Assembly: GCF_002222635.1 (NCBI RefSeq)
Contig: NZ_CP022415.1
Span: forward strand, 1,798,001-1,862,000
Source of the DNA: Pseudosulfitobacter pseudonitzschiae
Lineage (GTDB): Bacteria > Pseudomonadota > Alphaproteobacteria > Rhodobacterales > Rhodobacteraceae
DNA length: 64,000 bases
Direction of reading: 5' to 3'
Below the pieces are notes generated by a model, which saw only the letters and a list, made by a program, of their open reading frames with translations, searched no databases and was not told the DNA's origin. Below are positions 32,204-42,400 of the stretch, piece after piece; position 1 is the first letter of the stretch, and each line of letters begins with the position of its first letter. The translations under genes and the position numbers were made by a program.

Positions 32204-32656
32204 TCACTCGTCCAGAATTTCGGCCAGCCGTCGGGATTCCTCGGCGCTTAGCGCCTGATCTTGCGGTTCGGATGCGCGTGATCTGCCGCGCACATAGACA
32301 CCGGCAGCCAGCAACGCCAACAACAGCATGATCGGCCCCGCAGCCCAAAGCAGCCAGTTGGCCCCCGTTGCCTGCGGGCGCAGCAAAACGTATTCGCCGT
32401 AGCGCGCGACGATGAAATCCACCGTTTCGGCATTGGTGTCACCGGCCACCAAACGTTCGCGCACCAGCAACCGCAGATCGCGTGCCAGTGGCGCGTGGCT
32501 TTCGTCGATGCTTTCGTTGCGGCACACCAGACAGCGCAGCCCCTGACTGATTTCGCGCGCACGCGCCTCCAGCGCCGGATTGTCCAGCACCTCGCCCGGC
32601 TCGACCGCCCAGACGGGGGCGGCCAGCAGCATCAGGATCATCACCAGCCGTTTCAT
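32204..32656 (-). CDS. ccmH: Cytochrome c-type biogenesis protein CcmH
   Basis: 150 residues. A signal peptide (MKRLVMILMLLAAPVWA) is followed by the thioredoxin-like LRCLVCRN motif, whose two cysteines reduce apocytochrome c, and a C-terminal membrane helix (LLWAAGPIMLLLALLAAGVYV). It works with CcmF to attach heme in the periplasm. ATG 32656 overlaps the ccmF stop by ATGA. It is the short CcmH; the TPR part (CcmI) is not in the window. Confidence 0.96.
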   Translation of the reverse strand: MKRLVMILMLLAAPVWAVEPGEVLDNPALEARAREISQGLRCLVCRNESIDESHAPLARDLRLLVRERLVAGDTNAETVDFIVARYGEYVLLRPQATGANWLLWAAGPIMLLLALLAAGVYVRGRSRASEPQDQALSAEESRRLAEILDE

Positions 32657-34608
32657 TCCGCAGGCACCGCACTGGTTCTGCGCGCCCCTGCGGCCACGCG
32701 GAACCGCCTGTCGCTCAGACTGAGGGCACCGCCCAGAGACATCAGGGCGCAGCCGATCCAGATCCAGTTGACCAACGGTTTGATGTAAGTGCGCACGGCC
32801 CAACCGCCCGCGTCCTGTTCATCACCGATCACCACATAGACATCGCGCGCCAGCGATTGGTCAATCGCGGCTTCGGTGGTTGGCATTTGGGCCACCGGAT
32901 AGACCCGCTTTTCAGGCCGCATTTGCGCAATTTCGCGTCCGTCTTTCGCAAGCGTCACCAGCCCCGTCGTTGTAATGTAATTCGGCCCCTCGCCCTGCAA
33001 CACGTTGTCCAGCGTCAGCGTGTAGGCCCCGACGTCAAAGGGTTCGCCAAACCGTGCCACGCGAATATCTTCGGATTGCCAAGCGGTGAGCCCCGCGATG
33101 CCAAAGACAGTCACGCCAAAGCCTGCGTGGGCCACGGCCTTGCCCCAGTCCGCGCGCGGCAGACGGAACAAGCGACCAACGCCGCCGCGCCCTGTGCGCA
33201 TCCACAGGTCAACTGCGGCCCCCATCACCAGCCATGCCCCCAGAAACAGCCCCACAGGGCCCAACATGCTGCGCCCCGTCTGCATCACCCAAACCAGCCC
33301 CGCCAGCGCCAGCGCCAGCACAAACACGGGCACCATCAAGCGCATGGCGCGGCCCAGCTTGGCCCGCTTCCACGGCAGCACGGCGCCAACAGGCAGAACA
33401 AGCCCCAGCAGCACCATGAATGGCGTGAACGCCATGTTAAAGAACGGCGGCCCGACGCTGAGCTTGCGATCCAGAAACATCTCGGCCAGCAACGGCCACA
33501 TCGTACCGACAAAGACGACGAAACAGGCCACCGCCAGCAGGATATTGTTGACCAACAGCGCGCTTTCACGGCTGACCATGCCAAAAACGCCCCGCGCCTC
33601 CATCGCGCCTGCGCGCGCTGCATAAAGACACAGCGCACCGCCGACAAAGACCGCAAGGATGGCCAGAATGAACACCCCGCGTTCGGGGTCATTGGCAAAG
33701 GCATGGACCGAGGTCAGCAGCCCCGAGCGCACGATGAACGTGCCGATCAGTGAAAACCCAAAGGCCAAAATCGCCAGCAAGATCGTCCAGGATTTCAGAC
33801 TTTCACGTTTTTCCACCACGATGGCCGAATGGAACAGCGCAGCCGCCAGCAACCACGGCATGAACGAAGCGTTTTCGACCGGATCCCAGAACCAGAAACC
33901 GCCCCAGCCCAATTCGTAATAGGCCCACCACGATCCCAGCGCGATGCCGATGGTCAGGAAAACCCACGCCGCCAACGTCCAGGGTCGCACCCAGCGGCCC
34001 CACGCGGCATCCACGCGCCCTTCGATCAGGGCGGCCATCGCAAAGCTGAACGTCATGCTCAGCCCCACATAGCCCAGATACAGAAACGGAGGGTGAAAGG
34101 CCAAACCGGGGTCTTGCAACAGCGGATTCAGATCTTGGCCGTCAAAGGGTGGCACCGCAAGGCGCAAAAACGGGTTCGAAGTGAACAGGATAAAGGCGAA
34201 AAACGCCACTGCGATTGCCGCCTGCACCGCCAGCACCCGCGCACGCAGGCTGGGCGGCAGATTGCCCCCGAACCATGCCGCCATTGCGCCGAACAGCGTC
34301 ACGATCAGCACCCAAAGCAACATCGAGCCTTCGTGGTTGCCCCATGTGCCGCTGATTTTATACAGCATCGGCTTGGCCGAGTGGCTGTTCAACACAACCA
34401 GACGCACCGAAAAATCCGATGTGACAAATGCCCATGTCAATGCGCCAAAGGCAGCCAGTGTCAGGAAAAACTGCGCTGCGGCTGCAGGTTCGGCCACGGC
34501 CATCCACGCCGCATTGCGCCGCTGCGCGCCAATCATCGGCACCACGGCCTGTACGATCGCCACCAAAAAGGCGAGGATCAGCGAAAAGTGACCAAGTTCT
34601 GTAATCAT
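32653..34608 (-). CDS. ccmF: Heme lyase CcmF (cytochrome c maturation)
   Basis: 651 residues with many membrane helices. The WWD heme-binding signature is GGFWFWDPVENASFMPWL near residue 235, and HPPFLYLGYVG is another CcmF landmark with conserved histidine. It receives heme from holo-CcmE and transfers it to apocytochrome c with CcmH. Start 34608 (MITELGHFSL) has AAGG five bases upstream. ccmE lies 1.4 kb upstream on the same strand, separated from it by the two GTA-type lysis genes. Confidence 0.97.
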   Translation of the reverse strand: MITELGHFSLILAFLVAIVQAVVPMIGAQRRNAAWMAVAEPAAAAQFFLTLAAFGALTWAFVTSDFSVRLVVLNSHSAKPMLYKISGTWGNHEGSMLLWVLIVTLFGAMAAWFGGNLPPSLRARVLAVQAAIAVAFFAFILFTSNPFLRLAVPPFDGQDLNPLLQDPGLAFHPPFLYLGYVGLSMTFSFAMAALIEGRVDAAWGRWVRPWTLAAWVFLTIGIALGSWWAYYELGWGGFWFWDPVENASFMPWLLAAALFHSAIVVEKRESLKSWTILLAILAFGFSLIGTFIVRSGLLTSVHAFANDPERGVFILAILAVFVGGALCLYAARAGAMEARGVFGMVSRESALLVNNILLAVACFVVFVGTMWPLLAEMFLDRKLSVGPPFFNMAFTPFMVLLGLVLPVGAVLPWKRAKLGRAMRLMVPVFVLALALAGLVWVMQTGRSMLGPVGLFLGAWLVMGAAVDLWMRTGRGGVGRLFRLPRADWGKAVAHAGFGVTVFGIAGLTAWQSEDIRVARFGEPFDVGAYTLTLDNVLQGEGPNYITTTGLVTLAKDGREIAQMRPEKRVYPVAQMPTTEAAIDQSLARDVYVVIGDEQDAGGWAVRTYIKPLVNWIWIGCALMSLGGALSLSDRRFRVAAGARRTSAVPAE

Positions 34609-34733
34609 GCACGCCTTATAGGCCTGCATGCCCTCCCTCACAATCCGCAGTACAACGCGCTGTCATTGTGTCGCATCACATCAGTGTCAGCGCGCTGTGT
34701 AATCTCCGGCCAGAAAATCCCGCAAGCCGGAGG

Positions 34734-35312
34734 TTACTCCTGACCTGCCCGCTTCCAGACCTCTAGCGCCGCATTGCGATCGGGTAATGTCGCTGCCGTC
34801 GTCAGCTGCGCGTTATTGCCCGTGTCGGCCACTCCGACACTTTCGGCCCGCAAGTGGCGCAGCGCACGGATGTTGTCCATCACCTGAGGGACATGGGCCA
34901 TCGTGCCGACGATCTGCCGCTGGAACTCTTGCGCTTTTACCTGATGCCGTGCCCCGAAATAGAAGGACACGATCACCCCCAGCAACCACCACAGCGGCTC
35001 TGGCACCAGTGCGATGCCCTGCATCCGTTCGGCAAACCACAAAGGTTCGACCATCGCAGAGACGAACAGACCCAAGGTTCCCAACGCGAGCAGTGGCCGA
35101 GGCAGCCGGTTCAGCCCGTCCATGAACCGGTCAAACCCGCCTTGGCGCGCCACGCTGTATTCCGCGCCAAACTGGCGCATGGCCTGCACCTGCACCTCTT
35201 GGGCGCGCTGGCTGCCGGTTTCGGCGTTCTCGCGAAACACCTCGACCGTGTCACGCACCACATTGCGCCCGTTGCCGAACAACAGGCCCAGCATCCGTTC
35301 GATCATCCCCAT
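34734..35312 (-). CDS. GTA-type holin (three-TM holin family)
   Basis: 192 residues. The N-terminal 75 residues are amphipathic with a basic, Gln-rich helix; hydrophobic segments follow around 72-90 (PLLALGTLGLFVSAMV), possibly 90-105, and 106-122 (PLWWLLGVIVSFYFGARHQ), then a soluble tail. This matches the family known as the GTA three-TM holin, which permeabilises the inner membrane so endolysin can lyse cells and free gene transfer agents. In Rhodobacter capsulatus a holin-endolysin pair (rcc00556, rcc00555) performs this and is unlinked from the particle genes. ATG 35312 has AAGGG seven bases upstream and overlaps the endolysin by ten bases. Confidence 0.86.
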   Translation of the reverse strand: MGMIERMLGLLFGNGRNVVRDTVEVFRENAETGSQRAQEVQVQAMRQFGAEYSVARQGGFDRFMDGLNRLPRPLLALGTLGLFVSAMVEPLWFAERMQGIALVPEPLWWLLGVIVSFYFGARHQVKAQEFQRQIVGTMAHVPQVMDNIRALRHLRAESVGVADTGNNAQLTTAATLPDRNAALEVWKRAGQE

Positions 35313-35914
35313 ATCGCCACCCTTGCTGCAAATTCCGCATTCGTCATGTGATAAGCGCCGCTGATGAATTCCTCGGCACGGCGGATCCAGCCGCCTTTGT
35401 CGCCCGCCTGTGTCCGTGCATATTTGCGACTGGCAGGACGGCGGTCAGCAATGCGGAAATAATAGTTGCGCCGCGCGATACCATAGGCGTCAACCATCGC
35501 CTGCGGAGCCTGATTGTAAGCTGTGCGCGCCGCCGTCAATGACTGCGGCCCCAACGCGCCATCCACCGTGACCGCGTGCCCCATCTCGCACAGCAGCCGT
35601 TGCAGGATACGCACGGCATTGGCGCCTGCGTTCACATACATATCAAAAACCGATGCTTGCAGTCCGGTCGGCAGGTCCGCGATCAATGGCCGCTCATAGT
35701 AGTGGCGCACGAAGATGTCGACGGCCTGTGCCTGCGTCAGCTGGCGCACGTCGACAGCATCCACATCGCCATCGTCATCCAGATCCAGCCCAAGCCGCTG
35801 CATAGTGTGGATCGTCACGCCGAATTTCGTCGCCCCGCCGGGATCGTCGGGGTCGTTCACATAGCCGCCTTCGCGGGCGACGATCTCGATGGCGATGTCT
35901 CTGACAGTTTGCAT
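35303..35914 (-). CDS. GTA-type endolysin, glycoside hydrolase family 108 N-acetylmuramidase
   Basis: 203 residues. The GH108 active-site segment REGGYVNDPDDPGGATKFG lies at residues 14-32 with catalytic Glu15. A peptidoglycan-binding-like part follows (VTVDGALGPQSLTA near 120-133). Between them sits DLDDDGDVDAVD, which looks like an EF-hand or dockerin calcium loop. No signal peptide, so release depends on the holin encoded next. ATG 35914 with AAGGG seven bases upstream was chosen; the TTG at 35938 is less likely. Gene order ccmE-endolysin-holin-ccmF on one strand. No phage structural gene is present, which favours a GTA lysis role over a prophage. Confidence 0.88.
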   Translation of the reverse strand: MQTVRDIAIEIVAREGGYVNDPDDPGGATKFGVTIHTMQRLGLDLDDDGDVDAVDVRQLTQAQAVDIFVRHYYERPLIADLPTGLQASVFDMYVNAGANAVRILQRLLCEMGHAVTVDGALGPQSLTAARTAYNQAPQAMVDAYGIARRNYYFRIADRRPASRKYARTQAGDKGGWIRRAEEFISGAYHMTNAEFAARVAIWG

Positions 35915-35965
35915 GTCCAACCCTTGTGCCTGCTGCAATTGGCGCGGACTGTGGTTTGGAAATGA

Positions 35966-35979
35966 TTAACAGGTGTTAA
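35966..35979 (-). promoter_or_regulatory. Palindrome TTAACA-N2-TGTTAA in the endolysin leader
   Basis: TTAACAGGTGTTAA is a perfect 14-base palindrome (TTAA-N6-TTAA) 52 bases before the endolysin ATG, in the only sizeable gap (80 bases) between ccmE and the lysis genes. It resembles a CtrA site, whose classical form is TTAA-N7-TTAA, but the spacer is one base short. Confidence 0.45.
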
Positions 35980-35994
35980 GCGGACCGTGCGCTC

Positions 35995-36438
35995 TCAGCC
36001 CTCGGGGTCTTTGTAGACGCCTTGTTCCTTCAGCGCGTCCACGACCTCTTTTGGCATATATGTTTCATCGTGTTTGGCAAGAATTTCAGTGGCTTCGAAT
36101 ACACCGTTAACGTAACTTCCGGTGCCGACCATGCCTTGATCCTCACCAAAAAGATCTGGCAAAACACCGCTGAACACCACTGGCACAGTCGCGCCCCCAT
36201 CGGTCACATCAAAGCGGATAACCTCGCCCTGTCCGCGCCGCAACGATCCCGCAGCGACCAAACCGCCGATGCGAAACACTTCTGACGGGCGCGGCGGTTC
36301 GGCGATCACCTGACTGGGCGCGCGGAAAAAATTTATGCCGTCGCGCATGGCATAGCCGATCAGCGCAGTGCTGAGTGCCAAAGCCACTGCCGTCACCAGA
36401 ATGATCTGAACGCGCCGTTGTTTCTTGAGACTTTTCAT
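35995..36438 (-). CDS. ccmE: Cytochrome c maturation heme chaperone CcmE
   Basis: 147 residues. A short basic N-terminus (MKSLKKQRR) and one membrane helix anchor a periplasmic beta-barrel domain. The covalent heme-binding histidine is in ILAKHDETYMP, and the flanking tyrosine is conserved. ATG 36438 was chosen because it starts the classical CcmE N-terminus; the frame opens 24 codons further upstream without family similarity. argC lies upstream on the same strand. Confidence 0.96.
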   Translation of the reverse strand: MKSLKKQRRVQIILVTAVALALSTALIGYAMRDGINFFRAPSQVIAEPPRPSEVFRIGGLVAAGSLRRGQGEVIRFDVTDGGATVPVVFSGVLPDLFGEDQGMVGTGSYVNGVFEATEILAKHDETYMPKEVVDALKEQGVYKDPEG

Positions 36439-36547
36439 CGTGACTCCGACTGCTTTCCCAAATGAAAGCATCCTTGTCCCGTACTTAGACACGAACGGCG
36501 CGCCAATCAACGCGCGCCGCCCGCTCCTTTCGTCGCACCCTGACGGA

Positions 36548-37576
36548 TCAGGGGAACAGCGGTGCCATCATCAGGCCAGCGGTTTCCGGCAGGCCCAGCA
36601 TCAGATTGGCGTTTTGCAATGCCTGCCCGCTGGAGCCTTTGGTCAGGTTGTCCAGCGCCGCGATGACGATGCAGCGCCCCGCGATCCGGTCTCCGATCAC
36701 GCCGATGTGGCAAAAGTTGCTGCCGCGAATGTGGCGCGTGCTGGGGGCCTCGCCTTTGGGCAGGACATGGATAAACGGTTCGGCATCATAGGCCGCAGCC
36801 AATGCGCCGTGTACCGCGTCCGTCTCGCCCGAGACATAGCAGGTGGCCAGAATACCGCGGTTGGCGGGGATCAGGTGCGGGGTGAATTGCACTTTGACCG
36901 GACGGCCCGCAACTTTGGAAAACTCCTGATCGAACTCGCCCAGATGGCGGTGCGTGCCACCGACGGAATAGGCGTGGTAACCTTCGCTCAGTTCGGCGTG
37001 CAGCAGATTTTCCTTCAGCGACCGGCCCGCCCCCGAAACGGCGCATTTCAGATCCAGAATGATATCGTCCAGCCCGATCACACCGGCGGATATCAACGGA
37101 CGCAAGGCGAATTGACCCGTGGCCGCGTTGCACCCCGTGCCCGCAACCAACCGCGCGCCCGCGATCTCGTCGCGGTAGAACTCGGTCAGCCCATAGACCG
37201 CCTCGGCCTGCATCTGGGTGGCGGCGTGATCGTTGCCGTACCACGTCTTGTAATCAGCAGGGTCGCGCAGCCGGAAATCAGCGCTGAGATCGACGATTTT
37301 CAGCGTCTTGGGCAGGTCACGGATGACCTCCTGACTGGTCTTATGCGGCAGCGCGCAAAAGCACAGGTCGATCCCCGACCAGTCGATTGTGTCGAAGGCC
37401 ACCATATCCGGCAGGTCCAGATGGCGCAGATGCGAGAACACCTCCGAAAGCTTCTGACCTGCCTTGGAAAATGCGCCCAAAGCTTTGATTTTAATGGAAG
37501 GATGTTCAGAGATCAGCCGGATCAGTTCGGCGCCAGTGTATCCGCTGGCCCCCAGAATTGCGACAGAATGGGTCAT
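36548..37576 (-). CDS. argC: N-acetyl-gamma-glutamyl-phosphate reductase
   Basis: 342 residues, long-form ArgC of arginine biosynthesis, using NADPH to reduce N-acetylglutamyl phosphate to the semialdehyde. The Rossmann start [17 protein letters not shown], the active-site cysteine in [20 protein letters not shown] and the C-terminal [20 protein letters not shown] are all present. It is followed on the minus strand by ccmE after 109 bases and preceded by murI after 36 bases. Confidence 0.97.
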   Translation of the reverse strand: MTHSVAILGASGYTGAELIRLISEHPSIKIKALGAFSKAGQKLSEVFSHLRHLDLPDMVAFDTIDWSGIDLCFCALPHKTSQEVIRDLPKTLKIVDLSADFRLRDPADYKTWYGNDHAATQMQAEAVYGLTEFYRDEIAGARLVAGTGCNAATGQFALRPLISAGVIGLDDIILDLKCAVSGAGRSLKENLLHAELSEGYHAYSVGGTHRHLGEFDQEFSKVAGRPVKVQFTPHLIPANRGILATCYVSGETDAVHGALAAAYDAEPFIHVLPKGEAPSTRHIRGSNFCHIGVIGDRIAGRCIVIAALDNLTKGSSGQALQNANLMLGLPETAGLMMAPLFP

Positions 37577-37612
37577 GTCAGACCTCGTATATTAAGGATG
37601 TGTGTAAGGTGT

Positions 37613-38422
37613 TCAGGCAGAGACAAAGTTGATTTGTCGTCGCATGAATTGCACGGCGCGATCGCTGACCCGCTTGGGGTCGCCTGTGGTCAGATAGGCC
37701 GCTGTGCCGCTGCCCATCTTGTCGGGATGACGAACCAGATAATCGGCGAGGCTTTCGCCCACCAGACCGGCCTGCGAATACACGTCGACATCCGCGCCCA
37801 GCGCCTGCTGAAAGATGTCTTGCAGCAGCGGATAATGGGTGCATCCCAGAATGGCTGCCTGCGGTTGTGGCATCTTGCGTTTCAGCGCGTCGACATGGCT
37901 GCGCACCAGCGCCTCGGCAAGGATCATGTCGCCGTCTTCGATGGCATCAACCACACCGCCGCAAGCCTGCGCCTCGACGTCCACACCGATGGCACGAAAC
38001 GCCAGTTCGCGCTGGAATGCGCGGCTGCTGACGGTTGCAGGTGTTGCAAACAGGGCGACGTGCTTGACTGCCACCTCGCGCGGGGGCGAATTATCGCCCC
38101 ACTGCCGTTCGGTCATTGCTTCGATCAGCGGCACGAACACGCCCAGGACACGCTTGCCCTCGGGCACCCAGCCCTCTTGCATCCGGCGCAATGCCGCCGC
38201 CGAGGCGGTGTTGCAGGCCAGAATCACCAGATCGCAACCGGCATCGAACAGGCGCTGCACGGCGGCGGTGGTCAGGTTGTAGATGTCATCGGCGGTGCGC
38301 ACGCCATAAGGTGCGTTGGCCGTGTCCGCCAGATAGATGAACTCGACATCCGGCAGCCGCTTTTGCGCTGCTTCCAGAACGGTCAGGCCGCCCAACCCAC
38401 TGTCAAAAACACCAATTGCCAT
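37613..38422 (-). CDS. murI: Glutamate racemase
   Basis: 269 residues. It makes D-glutamate for peptidoglycan. Motifs: [22 protein letters not shown], the first catalytic cysteine in [12 protein letters not shown] and the second in [10 protein letters not shown]. Spacing to argC is short and the strand is the same, so they may be co-transcribed. Confidence 0.96.
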   Translation of the reverse strand: MAIGVFDSGLGGLTVLEAAQKRLPDVEFIYLADTANAPYGVRTADDIYNLTTAAVQRLFDAGCDLVILACNTASAAALRRMQEGWVPEGKRVLGVFVPLIEAMTERQWGDNSPPREVAVKHVALFATPATVSSRAFQRELAFRAIGVDVEAQACGGVVDAIEDGDMILAEALVRSHVDALKRKMPQPQAAILGCTHYPLLQDIFQQALGADVDVYSQAGLVGESLADYLVRHPDKMGSGTAAYLTTGDPKRVSDRAVQFMRRQINFVSA

Positions 38423-38462
38423 AACCTGTTACGCCGCGTTCCTCAGGGCGCCGGTGAGCATG

Positions 38463-39341
38463 TCAGCGGTGCCGTTCCTCGAATTCATATCCCAGATCAA
38501 AATATTTGACCGGATCTGGATTGAGGTCATACGTCGCTTTGCGCAGGAAATCCATCATCTGTTTGCTGTCGCCCGCCAACGGGTCCAGAACATCGCGCCC
38601 CAAAGGTTGCCCAACCACGACCCGCACCGGTGTATCGACGCGTTTCTTGAATTCCTTGATCAGCAGGCTCAGGCGCAGGGTGTTGTGCATGTGGCTGGCC
38701 AGTTGGAACAGCCGACTGGTGTGGCCGTCAAAAAAAACCGGCACCACCGTCGCCCCCGACTTTGCCACCATCCGCGCGGTAAAGCCGCGCCAACGCGGGT
38801 CCATCGGGCGCGAAAACGGCTTGGCCGCCGTGCTGACCGTTCCACCGGGGAAAATACCGATTGCACCGCCATCAGACAGATAGCGCAAGGCGGTGCGCCG
38901 CGTTTCGATGTTCAGGGCCAGCGCCTCGCGGGTCTGGTCAAAACTGATCGGCAACAACACGCGGTTCAACTCTTCGGCGCGGTTGAACACCGAATTGGCC
39001 AGAATGCGGAAATCGCCCCGCATGACCGACAGGATATGCCCCATCATCATGCCATCCAGAATTCCATAAGGGTGGTTAGCGATCAAAATCAGCGGACCGG
39101 TGCGCGGGATATTCTCCAGCGCGCCGCCCACCACATCCAAGGAAAGCCCATAGCGTTCCACGATCACCGACCAGAAATCGCGGCCCGCCGCGACCTCGTC
39201 CTGATAGCCATCGGCACGGCGGATCAGGTGCAGCCTGCCAGTGCTGTTCTCGATCAAACGGATCATAGCCCTGCCACTGCGCGACGTCGCCGAGTGAGAA
39301 TAGGTAATGTCACGCGCGATTGCACGCTTGGACGGGGCCAT
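38463..39341 (-). CDS. Lysophospholipid acyltransferase (PlsC-like) family protein
   Basis: 292 residues. The acyltransferase NHX4D motif is NHPYGILD (near residue 93) and block III reads GIFPGGTVS; further on SGATVVPVFFDG fits block IV. The family adds an acyl chain to lysophosphatidic or lyso-ornithine lipids at the inner membrane. It resembles the OlsA/hemolysin-type branch, but no partner is next to it to confirm ornithine-lipid synthesis. ATG 39341 has GGAG six bases upstream; the TTG at 39377 is less likely. Confidence 0.85.
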   Translation of the reverse strand: MAPSKRAIARDITYSHSATSRSGRAMIRLIENSTGRLHLIRRADGYQDEVAAGRDFWSVIVERYGLSLDVVGGALENIPRTGPLILIANHPYGILDGMMMGHILSVMRGDFRILANSVFNRAEELNRVLLPISFDQTREALALNIETRRTALRYLSDGGAIGIFPGGTVSTAAKPFSRPMDPRWRGFTARMVAKSGATVVPVFFDGHTSRLFQLASHMHNTLRLSLLIKEFKKRVDTPVRVVVGQPLGRDVLDPLAGDSKQMMDFLRKATYDLNPDPVKYFDLGYEFEERHR

Positions 39342-39424
39342 CTTTATCTCCGAACCAGACGCATGCGGTTCCTGCAAAGTGTCTTATCGCACATTACCGG
39401 TGACAGTAATGTGACGAAAGCGGT

Positions 39425-42400
39425 TTACTCCGCCGCTTTCGCCATGTCCTTGCCCCCTGCGCGGATCACCGCCAGAAGTTCCTCGCGCCGCTTCGCCGCC
39501 TTGGCCTCGTTTGCCTGTTTCACCGGACCAAAACCGCGGATCGACTTGGGCAGTTCGGCAAGCGCCACGATGGCGTCGCGGGTGTCATTTGTCAGCTGCG
39601 GCAGCACCTGCTTCATGTCAGCCTCGTATTGCGTGATCAGCGCGCGCTCCATTTTGCGTTCGGTGGTATAGCCGAACACATCCAGCGGCGTGCCGCGCAG
39701 ACCTTTGAACCGCGCCATGAGACGCAACGGTTTTTCCAGCCACGGGCCAAACGTACGCTTTACGGGGCGACCGTCGCTGCCTTGCTTGGACAGGATCGGC
39801 GGGGCCAGATGGAACTTCATTTTGAAATCACCATCAAACTCGGCTTCGGCCTTGGCACGGGTGGTTTGCAACAGGCGGGCAACCTCGTATTCGTCCTTAT
39901 AGGCCAGCACCTTGTGATAGCCTTCGGCGACGGCGGCACGCACGGCCTTGTCTTCAATGGCTTCGACCATCTTGCGATAGCGTTTGGCCAGACGTTTGCC
40001 CTGATACTTCACCAGATGATCGGCGCGGTAGCTGATTTTCTCGTCCAGCGTCTTGGGCAGGGCCACCACTTTGGGCGTCAGGATGTTTTGCACCTGCTCG
40101 GGGTAGAGCACCGCCCAGCGCCCGATTTCAAAGGCCCGCAAGTTACGCTCGACGGCTGCACCGTTCAGCGTGACGGCCTCGACGATGGCGTCGTGCGTCA
40201 ACGGCAGCAGGCCGCGCTGCCATGCGGCCCCCATGAGCATCATGTTGGAATAGATCGAATCGCCCAGCACGGCCTTGGCCAGATCGGAGGCATCGAACAG
40301 CGCCACCTTGTCCTGCAAGCGCGCCTGAAGCGCCAGCGTCAGCCGGTCGGCGGGCAGAGCGAATTCAGTATCGCGGGTGAAATCGCCGGTGATGATCTCG
40401 TGGCTGTTGACCACGGCGCCGGTGCGGCCCGTGCTGGTCAGACCCAGCGTCTTGGCACCGGCACTAACGACCAGATCGCCGCCGATCAGCGCATCGGCTT
40501 CGCCTGTGGCGACGCGGATCGCCGTGATGTCTGCGGGCTTGTTCGCAAGGCGGCAGTGGATGTGCACGGCACCGCCCTTTTGCGCGAGACCGGCCATTTC
40601 CATCATGCCTGCCCCCTTGCCGTCGATATGCGCCGCTTGGGCCATCACCGCCCCCACGGTCACAACGCCAGTACCGCCGACGCCGGTGATGACCACGTTG
40701 AACGTGCCGTCGATCGCAGGCAGGTCGGGGTGCGGCATGTCGGGCAGGTCCAGCTTGGTCGTGGGGTCCTTGCGCACCTGCGCACCTTCCAGCGTCACGA
40801 AGGACGGGCAGAACCCTTTGAGGCAGGAGAAATCCTTATTGCAGGACGACTGGTCGATGGCGCGTTTGCGGCCCAGTTCGGTTTCCTTGGGCACGATCGA
40901 CACGCAGTTGGACTGCACACCGCAATCACCACATCCTTCGCAGACGTCGGTGTTGATGAACACGCGCTTGTCGGGATCGGGGAAGGTGCCCCGCTTGCGG
41001 CGGCGGCGTTTCTCGGCGGCGCAGGTCTGGATATAGACGATAGCGCTGACGCCTTTGACTTCGCGCAGACGTTTCTGCACCGCGTCCAGTTCCGCGCGCT
41101 CGTGGGTGGCGATGCCCTTGCCGAAACGGGCGAGATCGACGTCTTCCTTCTCGTCGTAGACCACTTCGATGGTGGGCACGCCGATGGCGCGCAGCTCTTC
41201 GACGATCTTATAGGCGCTCAGCCCGCCTTCGTTGGCTTGCCCGCCGGTCATGGCGACCGCATCGTTGTACAGAATCTTGTAGGTTATGTTCGCCTTTGAG
41301 GCCAAAGCGGCGCGGATCGCCTGAATACCTGAATGGTTATAGGTGCCGTCGCCAAGGTTCTGGAACACATGCTCGGTCTTCGAGAAAGGTGCCTCGCCGA
41401 TCCAGTTGGCCCCCTCGCCGCCCATGTGGGTGTAACCCACTGTGCTGCGGTCCATCCACTGCGCCATGTAATGACACCCGATGCCCGCATAGGCGCGGCT
41501 GCCTTCTGGCAGTTTGGTGGACGAGTTGTGCGGGCAACCCGAGCAGAAATAAGGCAAGCGCGCCGCAAGATCCTGAGCATTGTCGTTGCGCCGTGCCTCG
41601 GAAAGGGACGCAAGCCCCGCCTTGATGCCATCGGTGTTGCGGCCCTCTTCGATCAGGATATCGCCCAATTTTTCAGCAATCAGGATCGGATCCAAGGCAC
41701 CGCGCGTCGGGAACAGTTCCAGCCTGCGGCCGTTTTCCCATGTATCGCCCTTGTGCCAGCCATAGACGCGGCGGCCATCGCGGTCGTCAAAGATGGCTTC
41801 CTTGATCTGCACTTCGATCAGCTTGCGTTTCTCTTCGACCACCACGATCAGGTCCAGACCGGCGGCCCATTCGTGGAAGGTGTCCATGTCCAGCGGCCAT
41901 GTCTGGCCCACCTTATAGGTGGTGATCCCCAGACGCTCGGCCTCGTTTTCGTCGATGTGCAGCAGGTCCAGCGCGTGCATCAGGTCCAGCCAGTTTTTAC
42001 CGGCGGCGACAAAGCCGATCTTGGCACCGGGCTTGCCCCACATGCGCTTGTCCATGCCGTTGGCACGGCTGAACGCCTCGGCGGCAGAGCGTTTGAAGTC
42101 GATGACACGGGTTTCCTGATCGACAGGCGTGTCGACCAGACGGATGTTCAGCCCCCCTTGGGGCATCGTGAATTCTGGCACGACAAAGCTCAGACGGTTG
42201 GGATCGCCGTTGACGACGCTGGTGGCCTCGATCGTGTCCTTCATCGTTTTCAGACCGACCCAAAGCCCGGAAAAACGGCTGAGCGCCCAACCATAAAGAC
42301 CATAATCCATGATTTCCTGAACGCCTGCGGGCGACACCACGGGCATATAGGCATCCAGAAGTGCGAATTCCGATTGGTGCAACACGGTCGAGGATTCGCC

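Noticed and set aside
34734-35914. Prophage remnant
   Set aside because: Only holin and endolysin are present, both intact and without integrase, capsid or tail genes; a GTA lysis role fits better.
36425-38509. Plus-strand frame opposite argC and murI
   Set aside because: Antisense to two clear enzymes; no family features.
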